From contig JAKFUS010000012.1 in the NCBI GenBank assembly GCA_021732605.1, positions 1-64,000 of the forward strand: a stretch of 64,000 bases of DNA, written 5' to 3'. Source of the stretch: Betaproteobacteria bacterium (lineage in GTDB: Bacteria; Pseudomonadota; Gammaproteobacteria; Burkholderiales; SG8-41). Numbering within the stretch: the stretch's first letter is position 1; each line of letters begins with the position of its first letter. The notes beneath the pieces are model-generated. The model saw only the letters and a program-made list of their open reading frames with translations, was not told where the DNA came from and did not search any database. The translations under genes and the position numbers were made by a program. Positions 53,823 to 61,918 of the stretch are shown here, one piece after another.

Positions 53823-55270
53823 ACCAACGCCTTGATTTTCCTCAATACACCGGCACTCTCCTCATCCAGTACAGAAATCTCGTCCAGAATCAGCCGGGGA
53901 CTGCGGTGCTTAACCACTTCCCCGCCACTTGGATTCTTAACTGACAGGTCAAACGTCGAAGGATCAACTGCCGTCACCTCCACGCACCAACTTTTATCCG
54001 AATCTTCCTTTTTCTTCTGCAGCTTCACGAACTCGGCCAGATCGTCGTCATTCAGCGGATTGGTCTTGCCCATGTTGCGGCCGGGATCCAACTGGTAGTA
54101 CCAGACCTTGCGCGTCTTGCTGCCCTTCTCGAAGAACAGCACCACGGTTTTCACGCCCGCACCCAGGAAGGTGCCGCCCGGCATGTCGAGCACGGTGTGC
54201 AGATTGCAGGATTCGAGCAATTCGCGGCGCAAACTGACCGAAGCATTGTCGGTGTTGGACAGGAAGGTGTTCTTGATCACCACCGCGCCACGTCCTCCCG
54301 CCTTCATCATCCGGATGAAATGCTGCAGGAACAGGAATGCGGTTTCGCCGGTACGGATCGGGAAGTTCTGCTGCACTTCCTTGCGCTCCTTGCTGCCGAA
54401 GGGCGGGTTGGCGAGGATGATGTCGTAGCGGTCCTTGTCCTGGATGTCGGCGAGGTTCTCGGCCAGCGTGTTGGTGTGGATGATGTTCGGCGCCTCGATG
54501 CCGTGCAGGATCATGTTCATGATCGCGATCACATAGGCCAGCGACTTCTTTTCCTTGCCGTAGAAGGTTTTTTCCTGCAGCACCTTGCGCGCAGAGGTGG
54601 AAGTCGCCTGCGGCAGCAGGTAATCGTAGGCCTCGCATAAAAAGCCTGCCGAACCGCAGGCGCCGTCGTAGATGCGTTCACCGACTTTCGGCGCCGTCAC
54701 CTGGATCATCGCGCGGATCAGCGGCCGCGGCGTGTAGTACTCACCGCCGTTGCGCCCGGCGTTGCCCATGTTCTTGATCTTGGCTTCGTAGAGGTGCGAC
54801 AACTCGTGTTTTTCGGTCTGCGAACGGAAGCGCAGTTCATCGATGTGGTCGATGATCTCGCGCAGGTTGTAACCGCTGCGGATCTTGTTCTGGATTTCGG
54901 CAAAGATTTCGCCGATCTTGTATTCGATGGTGTTCGGCCCAGTGGCACGCCGCGTGAATTTCTGCAAGTACGGCACCAGTTTGCCGTCGACGAATTCGAC
55001 AAGGTCTTTGCCGGTGGCTGCCTTGTTGTGGTCGAGCTTCCCATCTTTACCGCGTGGCGCGGCCCACACTTCCCAGCGATAGTCCTTGTCGAGGATGTAA
55101 TCGTATTTCTTGCCATCGAGCCGCGCCGCCATCGCGCGATCCTGCTCAAGACCATCAAGGTATTTCAGGAACAACAGCCAGGAGGTCTGCTCGGTGTAGT
55201 CGAGTTCGGTGGTGCAGCCATCCTCTTTCCACAGGATGTCGTCGATATTCTTGAAGGCTTGTTCAAACAT
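53819..55270 (-). CDS. hsdM: Type I restriction-modification methylase subunit
   Basis: A 483-residue HsdM adenine-N6 methyltransferase. Motif I is IYDGACGSAGFLCEA and the catalytic NPPF is in DIILANPPFGSKE. An N-terminal helical domain (FEQAFKNIDDILWKEDGCTT) recognises HsdS and DNA, as in the HsdM_N family. It forms the methylase with HsdS encoded immediately downstream. The AT-rich motif lies 41 bases upstream, where a promoter would be expected. Confidence 0.95.
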   Translation of the reverse strand: MFEQAFKNIDDILWKEDGCTTELDYTEQTSWLLFLKYLDGLEQDRAMAARLDGKKYDYILDKDYRWEVWAAPRGKDGKLDHNKAATGKDLVEFVDGKLVPYLQKFTRRATGPNTIEYKIGEIFAEIQNKIRSGYNLREIIDHIDELRFRSQTEKHELSHLYEAKIKNMGNAGRNGGEYYTPRPLIRAMIQVTAPKVGERIYDGACGSAGFLCEAYDYLLPQATSTSARKVLQEKTFYGKEKKSLAYVIAIMNMILHGIEAPNIIHTNTLAENLADIQDKDRYDIILANPPFGSKERKEVQQNFPIRTGETAFLFLQHFIRMMKAGGRGAVVIKNTFLSNTDNASVSLRRELLESCNLHTVLDMPGGTFLGAGVKTVVLFFEKGSKTRKVWYYQLDPGRNMGKTNPLNDDDLAEFVKLQKKKEDSDKSWCVEVTAVDPSTFDLSVKNPSGGEVVKHRSPRLILDEISVLDEESAGVLRKIKALV

Positions 55271-55310
55271 GTAAGTCCCGGAGGTGTTCGGCAGGAATTC
55301 GATAAATATT

Positions 55311-55340
55311 CATAAATATTTGATTTTATTGATATTTTTA
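55311..55340 (+). repeat. Dispersed AT-rich motif, copy 5
   Basis: CATAAATATTTGATTTTATT then GATATTTTTA, matching the consensus with one or two changes, in the gap upstream of hsdM. Confidence 0.58.
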
Positions 55341-55416
55341 TATGGCGTCATAGACGGAATAATGCCCGCCACGGAGCGGCAACGCAACCGGAAATCCACG
55401 CCGACGCGCAGCATTT

Positions 55417-55725
55417 TCAGTTCAAAGCATGCGGTGGTGTGTCGTCCGGCACGCGCGGATATACCCGCGCAAGTTCTTTCGGCAATTTCCAGTGTTGGCC
55501 GAGCACTACGGCAAGGTCAGCAGGGTTGCGCGCCGGATCAGTGATGTTGAATATGGTCGGGTAGGGATGCCCGAGCACGATGCCGTCACGCACCGCCTCG
55601 GCAATGAGTTGCTCCACCGCCAGGGCATCGCGACCGCGGAACAAGCCAGCCTCGGCATCCCACTCAAAAACAAGATCAAGGCCGCAACGAGTCGAAATCT
55701 GCTGCAGCTTGAATTTGCGGTACAT
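55417..55725 (-). CDS. Hypothetical protein (102 aa) in the defence island
   Basis: A 102-residue soluble protein, MYRKFKLQQISTRCGLDLVF onward, with no signal peptide, membrane segment or recognised motif. A WDAEAGLFRGRDALAVEQLI stretch suggests a compact alpha/beta domain. It follows the antitoxin remnant by about 27 bases and precedes hsdM on the same strand, so it could be a toxin-linked or cargo gene. Coding status is moderately supported by its orientation and spacing. Confidence 0.55.
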   Translation of the reverse strand: MYRKFKLQQISTRCGLDLVFEWDAEAGLFRGRDALAVEQLIAEAVRDGIVLGHPYPTIFNITDPARNPADLAVVLGQHWKLPKELARVYPRVPDDTPPHALN

Positions 55726-55752
55726 CGTGACTATCCAGCCCTTGCCATCAGA

Positions 55753-55966
55753 TCAGGCATGACGAATCGGTTCAACCGCCAGCCGCATGCCCATCGCCTT
55801 GAGGACTGCTGTCAGGCTGCGCCATCTGGCGCAACGCGATCTGCAAATCAGCCTGAGCGCCTTCTCCTTCTTCAAGCACGCTGTTCAAGTACTGCGTCGC
55901 GAAATCCGGATCCTCGCGGAAGAGTTCGGCCATGCCTGCATCGTGCGCCCGGTCTTTCATCATCAC
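55753..55966 (-). pseudogene. Antitoxin remnant (MKDRxHDxxM type), internally deleted and frameshifted
   Basis: The N-terminal part reads MKDRAHDAGMAELFREDPDF then ATQYLNSVLEEGE, which matches the start of addiction-module antitoxins of about 100 residues (KDRxHDExMAELFRxDPxxA). After LQIALRQMAQ the frame changes: the current frame ends after PDSSPQGDGHAAGG, but another frame continues LTAVLKAMGMRLAVEPIRHA then TGA at 55755-55753, the usual antitoxin C-terminus. The middle helix-turn-helix portion is missing, so the gene is broken by a deletion plus frameshift. Confidence 0.78.
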
Positions 55967-55990
55967 CTCCGTTGCCAGTCCGTCACCAAC

Positions 55991-56263
55991 TTATCGCCGC
56001 TTGTAAATCTCCCGTCGATGGCCAATCGACAGTGCGTAAACGATCAGGCGCTGATCCTGAATTTCGCAGATAACCCGGAAATCACCGATGCGATAACGCC
56101 ACAAACCACCGAGTTCGCCCCGTAGCGGCTCGCCGAAATGTCGCGGATTTACTTCCCCTTCGAGGCGGGATTCCAGCCAGTCGAAGATGCGCGCCGCGGT
56201 CGGTTTGTCGAGTTTGCTGAACTGCTTCTGCGCAAACGCCGAAAACTCAACCGTCCAGGCCAA
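55991..56263 (-). CDS. RelE/ParE-type toxin
   Basis: A 90-residue RelE-superfamily protein: WTVEFSAFAQKQFSKLDKPT at the start, then GELGGLWRYRIGDFRVICEI and VYALSIGHRREIYKRR. The strand-rich core with basic residues and the C-terminal HRREIYKR are typical of ribosome-dependent RNase toxins of the RelE/StbE group. It overlaps the antitoxin gene by 17 bases, the usual toxin-antitoxin layout, with antitoxin first. Confidence 0.9.
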   Translation of the reverse strand: MAWTVEFSAFAQKQFSKLDKPTAARIFDWLESRLEGEVNPRHFGEPLRGELGGLWRYRIGDFRVICEIQDQRLIVYALSIGHRREIYKRR

Positions 56264-56459
56264 GCGCTTTCCTCATCTCGGCGATGGTCTTGGCACGCCC
56301 GCCCGCTTTTTTCGCCTGTTCGGCCAAAGCAATGTCCTCGCGGTCTTCGAGATAACGCACGACAGCCTCGCGGATCACGCCACTCTTGGTGCTGCCATCC
56401 ACTTCCGCGATACGCTCAATCGCGGTCTCCAATTGCTTTTCCAGTCTTACAGCCAGCAT
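56247..56459 (-). CDS. RelB-type antitoxin, ribbon-helix-helix
   Basis: A 70-residue protein beginning MLAVRLEKQLETAIERIAEV, then STKSGVIREAVVRYLEDRED, a ribbon-helix-helix fold as in CopG/RelB antitoxins, followed by a toxin-binding tail. The ATG at 56459 has a GGAG ribosome site; a longer reading from 56501 is not needed. It overlaps the toxin gene downstream and an operator-like palindrome lies upstream. Confidence 0.88.
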   Translation of the reverse strand: MLAVRLEKQLETAIERIAEVDGSTKSGVIREAVVRYLEDREDIALAEQAKKAGGRAKTIAEMRKALGLDG

Positions 56460-56476
56460 GTCGGTCTCCTGCAACA

Positions 56477-56504
56477 GTTGTTGTATGACATTGTATAACA
56501 ACAG
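56477..56504 (-). promoter_or_regulatory. Operator/promoter of the RelBE-type pair
   Basis: An imperfect palindrome TGTTGTATG-N6-TATAACAACA (56479-56503). On the minus strand it includes TTATACAAT, a -10-like sequence. The spacing to the antitoxin start fits autorepression by the antitoxin. Confidence 0.7.
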
Positions 56505-56573
56505 ACTGCATCGAACACCATCGGCAGATTAAAAATAGTTAAGTAAAAACAATTGGTTATGAGTTACCCCAAT

Positions 56574-56600
56574 AAAAAACCGGGGCAAACCCCGGCTTTC
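56574..56600 (-). terminator. Rho-independent terminator after the TcuA-like gene
   Basis: Arms CCGGGG / CCCCGG with a 4-base loop, followed on the minus strand by a run of six T. It ends the flavoprotein gene (stop at 56621) and insulates the defence island. Confidence 0.85.
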
Positions 56601-56620
56601 TTTCCCAGATCTACAAATGA

Positions 56621-58195
56621 CTACTTCTTCTTCACCGCTTTTTTCTTCGTCGGCGTTTTTTTCGCCGCCGCCTTTTTCGCGGCTGCGTTCTTCACAGTCT
56701 TGCCCTGCGTCTTGCCACCCATCGCCTCTTTCGCCGCACTCTTCCCGGCAATCCGCCCGAACACCGCGCCCGACATCAATCCCGTGCCCAGCGCATAGTT
56801 GTAATGGAACAGTCCGCCGACCATCTCGCCGCAGGTGTAGAGGCCGGGGATGGGTTTCCAGCCGGTGGAGATCACGCGCGCGTCCTTGTCGATTTTCAAA
56901 CCACCGAAGGTGAAGGTGATGCCGCCGGTGACCGGCCAGGACACATACGGCGGCGTGTCGAGTTTTTGCGCCCAGTTGGATTTTGGCGGGGTTATGCCTT
57001 CGGTGTGCAGGCCGTCGAGCACCGCGGCATTGAACGGGCCGCCGTGGCCGCAGGCGGCGTTGTATTTCTTCAGCGTTTGCATCGCCTGCGCCTGATCGAG
57101 CTTTAATTGTTTGACCAGACCTTCCAGCGTGTCGGAGCGGAAGGGTTCGCTGCTCGAATAACGCGGCTCGAGCAGGTGCATCGTTTTGGCGTCGAAGATC
57201 TGGTAGACCATGCCCTTGGGCTGCTTCAGGATCAGACCGCCGTATTTTGCGTAGGTGAAGGCCTGGAAATCGACAGCTTCGTCGATCCAGCGCTTGCCTT
57301 CGACGTTGATCATCACCCCGTAGGGGTACGACAGGCGGTTGGTCTTGTCGGTGAGATCGCGGCGGCCATAGTCGGGCGCGTCGGTGACGATCGGCGTGGC
57401 GTGGCAGCCGCCCCAGTGGCCCCAGGGCATGGCACCCGCTTCGATCGCCATGCGCAGGCCGTCACCGTAGTTGAAGTTGGAGCCGCGCACCTTGGCGTGG
57501 CCCCATTCCTGGCCGAGAAAATGCGTGCGCCAGGCGGGATTGGTTTCAAAACCACCGCTGCCGAGGATGACGGCGCGGGCCTTGAGGGTCTGCAACCCTT
57601 TTTCACCGCGCACCTTGACGCCACGCACTGCGCCCTGCCCGTCCATGGCCAAATCGAGCACATGCGCCTCGTAACGGATTTCGATCCCCATGTCTTCGCA
57701 GGTCTTGAACCACTGCTTCGACAGTCCCACACCTTCATGTACGGTGCGGATGATGGCGCCCCGCGGCCACTTGATTTTGTCGCCGACCTTGATGCCCATC
57801 ACCGATTTGGCAAGTTCGAAATGATGTTTGCCCACATCCTGCATCCAGCAGGTGGTGTCGTACGATTCGTCGATCATCAGCTTCGACAGCTCGGGGTCGG
57901 TCTTGCCTTCGGTGACGCGCATCAGGTCTTCGGTGAAAGCCGCGTGCGGATAAACCGGCACACCGCTGCGGAACCCGGGATATTCTTCTTCGGCATCGGG
58001 CACAAAGCGGTCGAGCTGGTCGACATGGTCGAACACGAAACGGAAAATCGCACCGCTGAAATGGGTGTTGCCGCCGCGCTGCGCCTTGGGGGCTTTTTCC
58101 AGCAGCAAAACTTTTTTCGCACCGTTTTCACGGGCCGACACGGCTGCCGCGCAGGCTGCGTTACCGCCGCCGACGACGATCACGTCATAATCCAT
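56621..58195 (-). CDS. FAD-dependent tricarballylate-dehydrogenase-like protein
   Basis: A 524-residue flavoprotein of the fumarate-reductase/succinate-dehydrogenase family. The FAD dinucleotide motif is DVIVVGGGNAACAAAVSARE, GGNTHFSGAIF follows, and GLYTCGEMVGGLFHYNYALG with GTGLMSGAVFGR is the C-terminal FAD region. The closest characterised relative is TcuA, which oxidises tricarballylate to cis-aconitate. The last about 30 residues (KKAAAKKTPTKKKAVKKK) form a histone-like basic tail that is not part of the family fold. The gene is divergent from the MmgE/PrpD gene, which suggests a shared tricarboxylate or related pathway. Confidence 0.85.
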   Translation of the reverse strand: MDYDVIVVGGGNAACAAAVSARENGAKKVLLLEKAPKAQRGGNTHFSGAIFRFVFDHVDQLDRFVPDAEEEYPGFRSGVPVYPHAAFTEDLMRVTEGKTDPELSKLMIDESYDTTCWMQDVGKHHFELAKSVMGIKVGDKIKWPRGAIIRTVHEGVGLSKQWFKTCEDMGIEIRYEAHVLDLAMDGQGAVRGVKVRGEKGLQTLKARAVILGSGGFETNPAWRTHFLGQEWGHAKVRGSNFNYGDGLRMAIEAGAMPWGHWGGCHATPIVTDAPDYGRRDLTDKTNRLSYPYGVMINVEGKRWIDEAVDFQAFTYAKYGGLILKQPKGMVYQIFDAKTMHLLEPRYSSSEPFRSDTLEGLVKQLKLDQAQAMQTLKKYNAACGHGGPFNAAVLDGLHTEGITPPKSNWAQKLDTPPYVSWPVTGGITFTFGGLKIDKDARVISTGWKPIPGLYTCGEMVGGLFHYNYALGTGLMSGAVFGRIAGKSAAKEAMGGKTQGKTVKNAAAKKAAAKKTPTKKKAVKKK

Positions 58196-58434
58196 TTACT
58201 GGACTCCTGATGGATATCTTGGAATATAGAGCAGGTAAAACACCGGTCGTCTGATGTGCCGCCAGGGCCGGCTCCTCCAGCACTTCGCCTGCATGTCCAG
58301 TATGCGGCGCGGGTAGAAACAGTGTCAAGAAAGAGGACTCGGCCTTGATTTTGATATGTGGACTAACCCATGCACATCCGCGTTACATCACGACGCGCTG
58401 AGGTAAACTGCGCGCAGTCACGAGGAGAACCACC

Positions 58435-59841
58435 ATGAACGACGACCGCCGCGCTACGGCTGCGCACACTGCTGCACCTACCCCTGCTCCGACTCGAGAG
58501 CTCGCCGCCTGGATCAGCGGGCTCAAGTACGAAGACATTCCTGCGCGCACGCGTGAAGTCGTGCGCATCGCCATCCTCGACACACTGGGCTGCGGCATCT
58601 ACGGATTCGGCACGCCGTGGGCTGCGATGATGCTGCAATGGGCGCGCGCCGGCAGCGCCGGCCGCGGTGACGCCACGGTGTGGGGCGAAAAATCGCCGTC
58701 GCTGCGCGTTGCCGATGCGGCGATGGTCAATGGTTCCGCCGCGCACGCTTTCGAACTCGACGATTATCACAACGCCAAGCTGCACGCCGGTGCGATTGCC
58801 GTCCCGGCAGCACTCGCGATGGGTGAAAAACTCAACTCCGACGGCAAGGCGATCATTACCGCCATCGCCGCCGGTTACGAGACCATGATCCGCTCCAGCC
58901 TCGCCTCCAATCCGTCGGCAACCCGCCTGCGCGGCTGGCACATCACCGGCATCTACGGGCCCTTCGCTGCTGCTGCGGCCTGCGCATCACTGATGAAACT
59001 CAATCCCGAACAGACCGCTTGGGCGCTGGGTCTCGCTGGCACACAGGGTGCCGGCACCTGGGCCTTCAATGCCGACGGCACCATGAGCAAGCGTCTGCAT
59101 GCCGGCAAGGCCGCACATTCCGGTGTGCTCGCCGCGGAACTCGCTGCGATGGGTTACAGCGGACCGACGCAGATTTACGAATTCGAAGACGGCGGCGTGC
59201 TGAAGGCGCATTCTGACCACATCGATATCACGTTGCTCACGCGCGACCTCGGCCGCGTCTGGCACACCGACAAGAATTCAATCAAGCCCTACTCTTGCTG
59301 CGGCAGCGCACATGCCTACATTGATGCCGCGCTGGCCGTGCGCAAAAAGATTGGCGCGCCGTGGAACAGCCAGCAACGCGTCAAGGTCGGCCTGTCGAAA
59401 GTGGTCGATGTGCAATGCGGCTTTGATTACGCACCGGGCAGCGCACTGAACGCGCAGATGAGCGTGCGTTACGTGATCGCCGCAGCACTCGCCGACGGCC
59501 AGGTGCTGCCGCCGCAGTTCACTGACGAACGCATGGGTGATCCTGTGCTGGTCAAACTCGCCGCACAACTCGAATGCGAGCACGACCCGAAACTCGACGC
59601 GCTGTATCCGGCGCATTTCGCTGGCTGGGTGGCTGCAGAGAAGGACGGTCAGTGGGTGCGCCAGGACATCCTCAATCCGACAGGTTCGGTAGACAATCCG
59701 GTGGATGCCAAAGGGGTCACCGAAAAAATCCGCGGCATCCTGCCGCATGTGCCGGTGGATGCCATTGCCAAAGTAGCGCTGAACATCGAGAACCACAGCG
59801 TGCGCGAACTGCTGGCACTGGCAGCACAGCACAAAGCCTGA
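58435..59841 (+). CDS. MmgE/PrpD family protein
   Basis: A 468-residue protein of the MmgE/PrpD (2-methylcitrate dehydratase, cis-aconitate decarboxylase) family. NGSAAHAFELDDYHNAKLHA carries the conserved acid-base residues, KRLHAGKAAHSGVLAAELAA the second substrate loop, and KPYSCCGSAHAYIDAAL the third. Members dehydrate 2-methylcitrate or decarboxylate cis-aconitate, or act on related substituted carboxylates. An AGGAG ribosome site lies six bases before the ATG. Its neighbours (TcuA-like flavoprotein, two TctC proteins, a ketopantoate-reductase-like protein) suggest a carboxylate catabolic operon. Confidence 0.9.
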   Translation: MNDDRRATAAHTAAPTPAPTRELAAWISGLKYEDIPARTREVVRIAILDTLGCGIYGFGTPWAAMMLQWARAGSAGRGDATVWGEKSPSLRVADAAMVNGSAAHAFELDDYHNAKLHAGAIAVPAALAMGEKLNSDGKAIITAIAAGYETMIRSSLASNPSATRLRGWHITGIYGPFAAAAACASLMKLNPEQTAWALGLAGTQGAGTWAFNADGTMSKRLHAGKAAHSGVLAAELAAMGYSGPTQIYEFEDGGVLKAHSDHIDITLLTRDLGRVWHTDKNSIKPYSCCGSAHAYIDAALAVRKKIGAPWNSQQRVKVGLSKVVDVQCGFDYAPGSALNAQMSVRYVIAAALADGQVLPPQFTDERMGDPVLVKLAAQLECEHDPKLDALYPAHFAGWVAAEKDGQWVRQDILNPTGSVDNPVDAKGVTEKIRGILPHVPVDAIAKVALNIENHSVRELLALAAQHKA

Positions 59842-59866
59842 TCATTCCTCAAAAACAGCAACCACC

Positions 59867-60901
59867 ATGACCACAAAAAAAATAGCAGTACTCGGCGCAG
59901 GCGCGATCGGCAGCAGCATCGGCGCTGACCTGACACAGGCTGGTTTCGACGTAACCCTGATCGACCAATGGCCGGCGCATGTCCGTGCCATGAAAAACAA
60001 CGGCCTGCAGGTGCAGTTCAAGGACTCGCAGTTCCAGGTGCCGGTAAAGGCGTTGCAGCTTTGCCATATGGCGTCGTCCAAGCTGCAGTTCGACATCGTG
60101 TTCCTTGCTGCCAAATCCAACGACACCCGCTGGATGGCCGAGTTCATCAAACCGTACCTGAAAGCGGACGGCATCATCGTCGGCACGCAGAACGGCATGA
60201 ACGACGACGCCATCGCCTCCATCGTCGGCCGCGAGCGCGTGATCGGCTGCGTGGTTGAACTCCAGGCGGAACTGTTCACACCGGGGCAGATCCAGCGCAA
60301 CACCACGCGCAAGGGCACTTGGTTCAGCGTCGGCGAACTTGACGGCAGCTACACACCGCGGGTCAAGGAAATCGCCGCAATCATGGGCAAGGTCGGGCGC
60401 TGCGATGTGACCAACAATATCTACGGCGCAAAGTGGACCAAGCTGATCGCCAATACCATGACCATGGGACCGTTCAGCCTGTTGGGGCTGCGCAATTACG
60501 AGGCCGTGGCTCTACCCGGCATGTTCGACATCTCGATAAAACTTGGGCGGGAATCACTCGCCGTGGGCGCCGCCCTCGGCTACCGCATGGAACCGTTGTT
60601 CGGCCTGCGCGCCGACGAGTTCGCGGGGTCCAGCGATGAGAACCTGATCACCACCATGAAAACCCTGATGTCGCATGTCGGCGGCGGCCGTACTGCGCCG
60701 ATTCACGACCACCTGAAGGGCCGCAACAGCGAAATCGAATTCATCAGCGGTCTGGTCGCACGCAAGGGGCGCGAACTGGGCATCGTCACTTCAGCCAACG
60801 AAGTGGTGACCGCCCTCGACGGCCGGATCAACCGCGGCGAAATCACCATGGATGCCGCAAATTATTCATTGCTGCAGGCCGGCGTCGGCGCTGCAGCGTA
60901 A
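59867..60901 (+). CDS. Ketopantoate reductase family protein
   Basis: A 344-residue NAD(P)-dependent oxidoreductase of the ApbA/PanE family. The dinucleotide loop IAVLGAGAIGSSIGADLTQA has the full GxGxxG, and GAKWTKLIANTMTMGPFSL carries the conserved catalytic Lys and Asn of PanE-like enzymes. The C-terminal helical domain follows. It is probably a family relative rather than the pantothenate enzyme because of its operon context (MmgE/PrpD upstream by 25 bases, TctC downstream by 21). It probably reduces a 2-oxo acid or oxidises a hydroxy acid in the same pathway. Confidence 0.88.
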   Translation: MTTKKIAVLGAGAIGSSIGADLTQAGFDVTLIDQWPAHVRAMKNNGLQVQFKDSQFQVPVKALQLCHMASSKLQFDIVFLAAKSNDTRWMAEFIKPYLKADGIIVGTQNGMNDDAIASIVGRERVIGCVVELQAELFTPGQIQRNTTRKGTWFSVGELDGSYTPRVKEIAAIMGKVGRCDVTNNIYGAKWTKLIANTMTMGPFSLLGLRNYEAVALPGMFDISIKLGRESLAVGAALGYRMEPLFGLRADEFAGSSDENLITTMKTLMSHVGGGRTAPIHDHLKGRNSEIEFISGLVARKGRELGIVTSANEVVTALDGRINRGEITMDAANYSLLQAGVGAAA

Positions 60902-60922
60902 GATGTTTTCGATGGAGAAAAA

Positions 60923-61882
60923 ATGTACCGAATCCTGATCCCTGCCCTGTTGTTGGCTGCCGCCTGCGCCACAGCCGGCGCCGCTGGATTCCCTGAACGC
61001 CCGGTGCGCATGCTGGCGGCGTCCGCCGCGGGCGGCGGCACTGACATCATCGCGCGACTGCTGTCGCAGCAACTGACCACGGTCTGGGGCCAGCAGGTCA
61101 TCGTCGACAACCGTCCCGGTGGCGGCGGCGTGATCGCCACCGACATCACCGCCAAGGCCGTGCCCGACGGTTATACCTTGCTGCTGCAAAGCGTCGGCAT
61201 CTCCTACGCGCCGGCCTTGTACAAAAACCTGCCCTTCGACGTCAAGCGCGACATCGTCGCCGTGACCATCGTCGGCAGCCAGCCCTTTGTGGTCGCCGTA
61301 CATCCTTCGGTGGCGGCAAAATCCGTCACCGAACTGGTGCAGCTCGCCAAAACCAAACCCGGTGAAATCCGTTTTGCCTCGGGTGGCGTCAGCGGCGCAT
61401 CCCATCTCGGCTCGGAACTGTTCCGCGTCATTGCCGGCGTCAATATGGTGCATGTGCCGTACAAAGGTACGGGCCCCGGCACCACCGCATTGCTGAGCGG
61501 CGAAGTGCAGATGGTGATTGCCGGGGTCGGCACCATACTGCCGCACGCAAAAAGCGGCAAAGTGCGCGCACTGGCGGTCACCGGCGCCAAACGCAGCCCG
61601 GCCGCACCGGATCTGCCGACGGTCGCCGAGAACGGTCTGCCCGGTTATGCCTTTGATGTCTGGTACGGCGTGTTTGCCTCGGCGAAAACGCCGCGTGCGA
61701 CGCTGCTCATAATCAACACCGATGCCAACACCGCGCTGCGCGATGGAGAAACCATCAAACGGTTTGGCGGCGCCGGCGTCGACCTCATCGGCGGCAGCGT
61801 CGACGAATCCAACAAATACCTGCAGTCGGAAATGACCAAGTGGGCCAAGGTCATCCGCGAAGCAGGCATCACTGCGGATTGA
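60923..61882 (+). CDS. Bug/TctC family periplasmic binding protein, first of pair
   Basis: 319 residues. The signal peptide is cleaved near TAGAAG. FPERPVRMLAASAAGGGTDI and QQVIVDNRPGGGGVIATDI are the Bug family hallmarks; HVPYKGTGPGTTALLSGEVQ is the ligand loop. It is followed 36 bases later by a second, clearly different TctC gene, so the two probably bind related but distinct ligands. No tctAB transporter is seen. The stop codon lies inside a three-unit heptanucleotide repeat (GGATTGA). Confidence 0.93.
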   Translation: MYRILIPALLLAAACATAGAAGFPERPVRMLAASAAGGGTDIIARLLSQQLTTVWGQQVIVDNRPGGGGVIATDITAKAVPDGYTLLLQSVGISYAPALYKNLPFDVKRDIVAVTIVGSQPFVVAVHPSVAAKSVTELVQLAKTKPGEIRFASGGVSGASHLGSELFRVIAGVNMVHVPYKGTGPGTTALLSGEVQMVIAGVGTILPHAKSGKVRALAVTGAKRSPAAPDLPTVAENGLPGYAFDVWYGVFASAKTPRATLLIINTDANTALRDGETIKRFGGAGVDLIGGSVDESNKYLQSEMTKWAKVIREAGITAD

Positions 61883-61896
61883 GGATTGAGGATTGA
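61876..61896 (+). repeat. Heptanucleotide tandem repeat (GGATTGA)x3
   Basis: Three identical GGATTGA units; the first contains the TGA stop of the upstream TctC gene. It resembles in unit length and location the seven-unit array at 19897-19945. Confidence 0.85.
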
Positions 61897-61918
61897 GTAA
61901 TCACTGGAGAAGAAAAAT

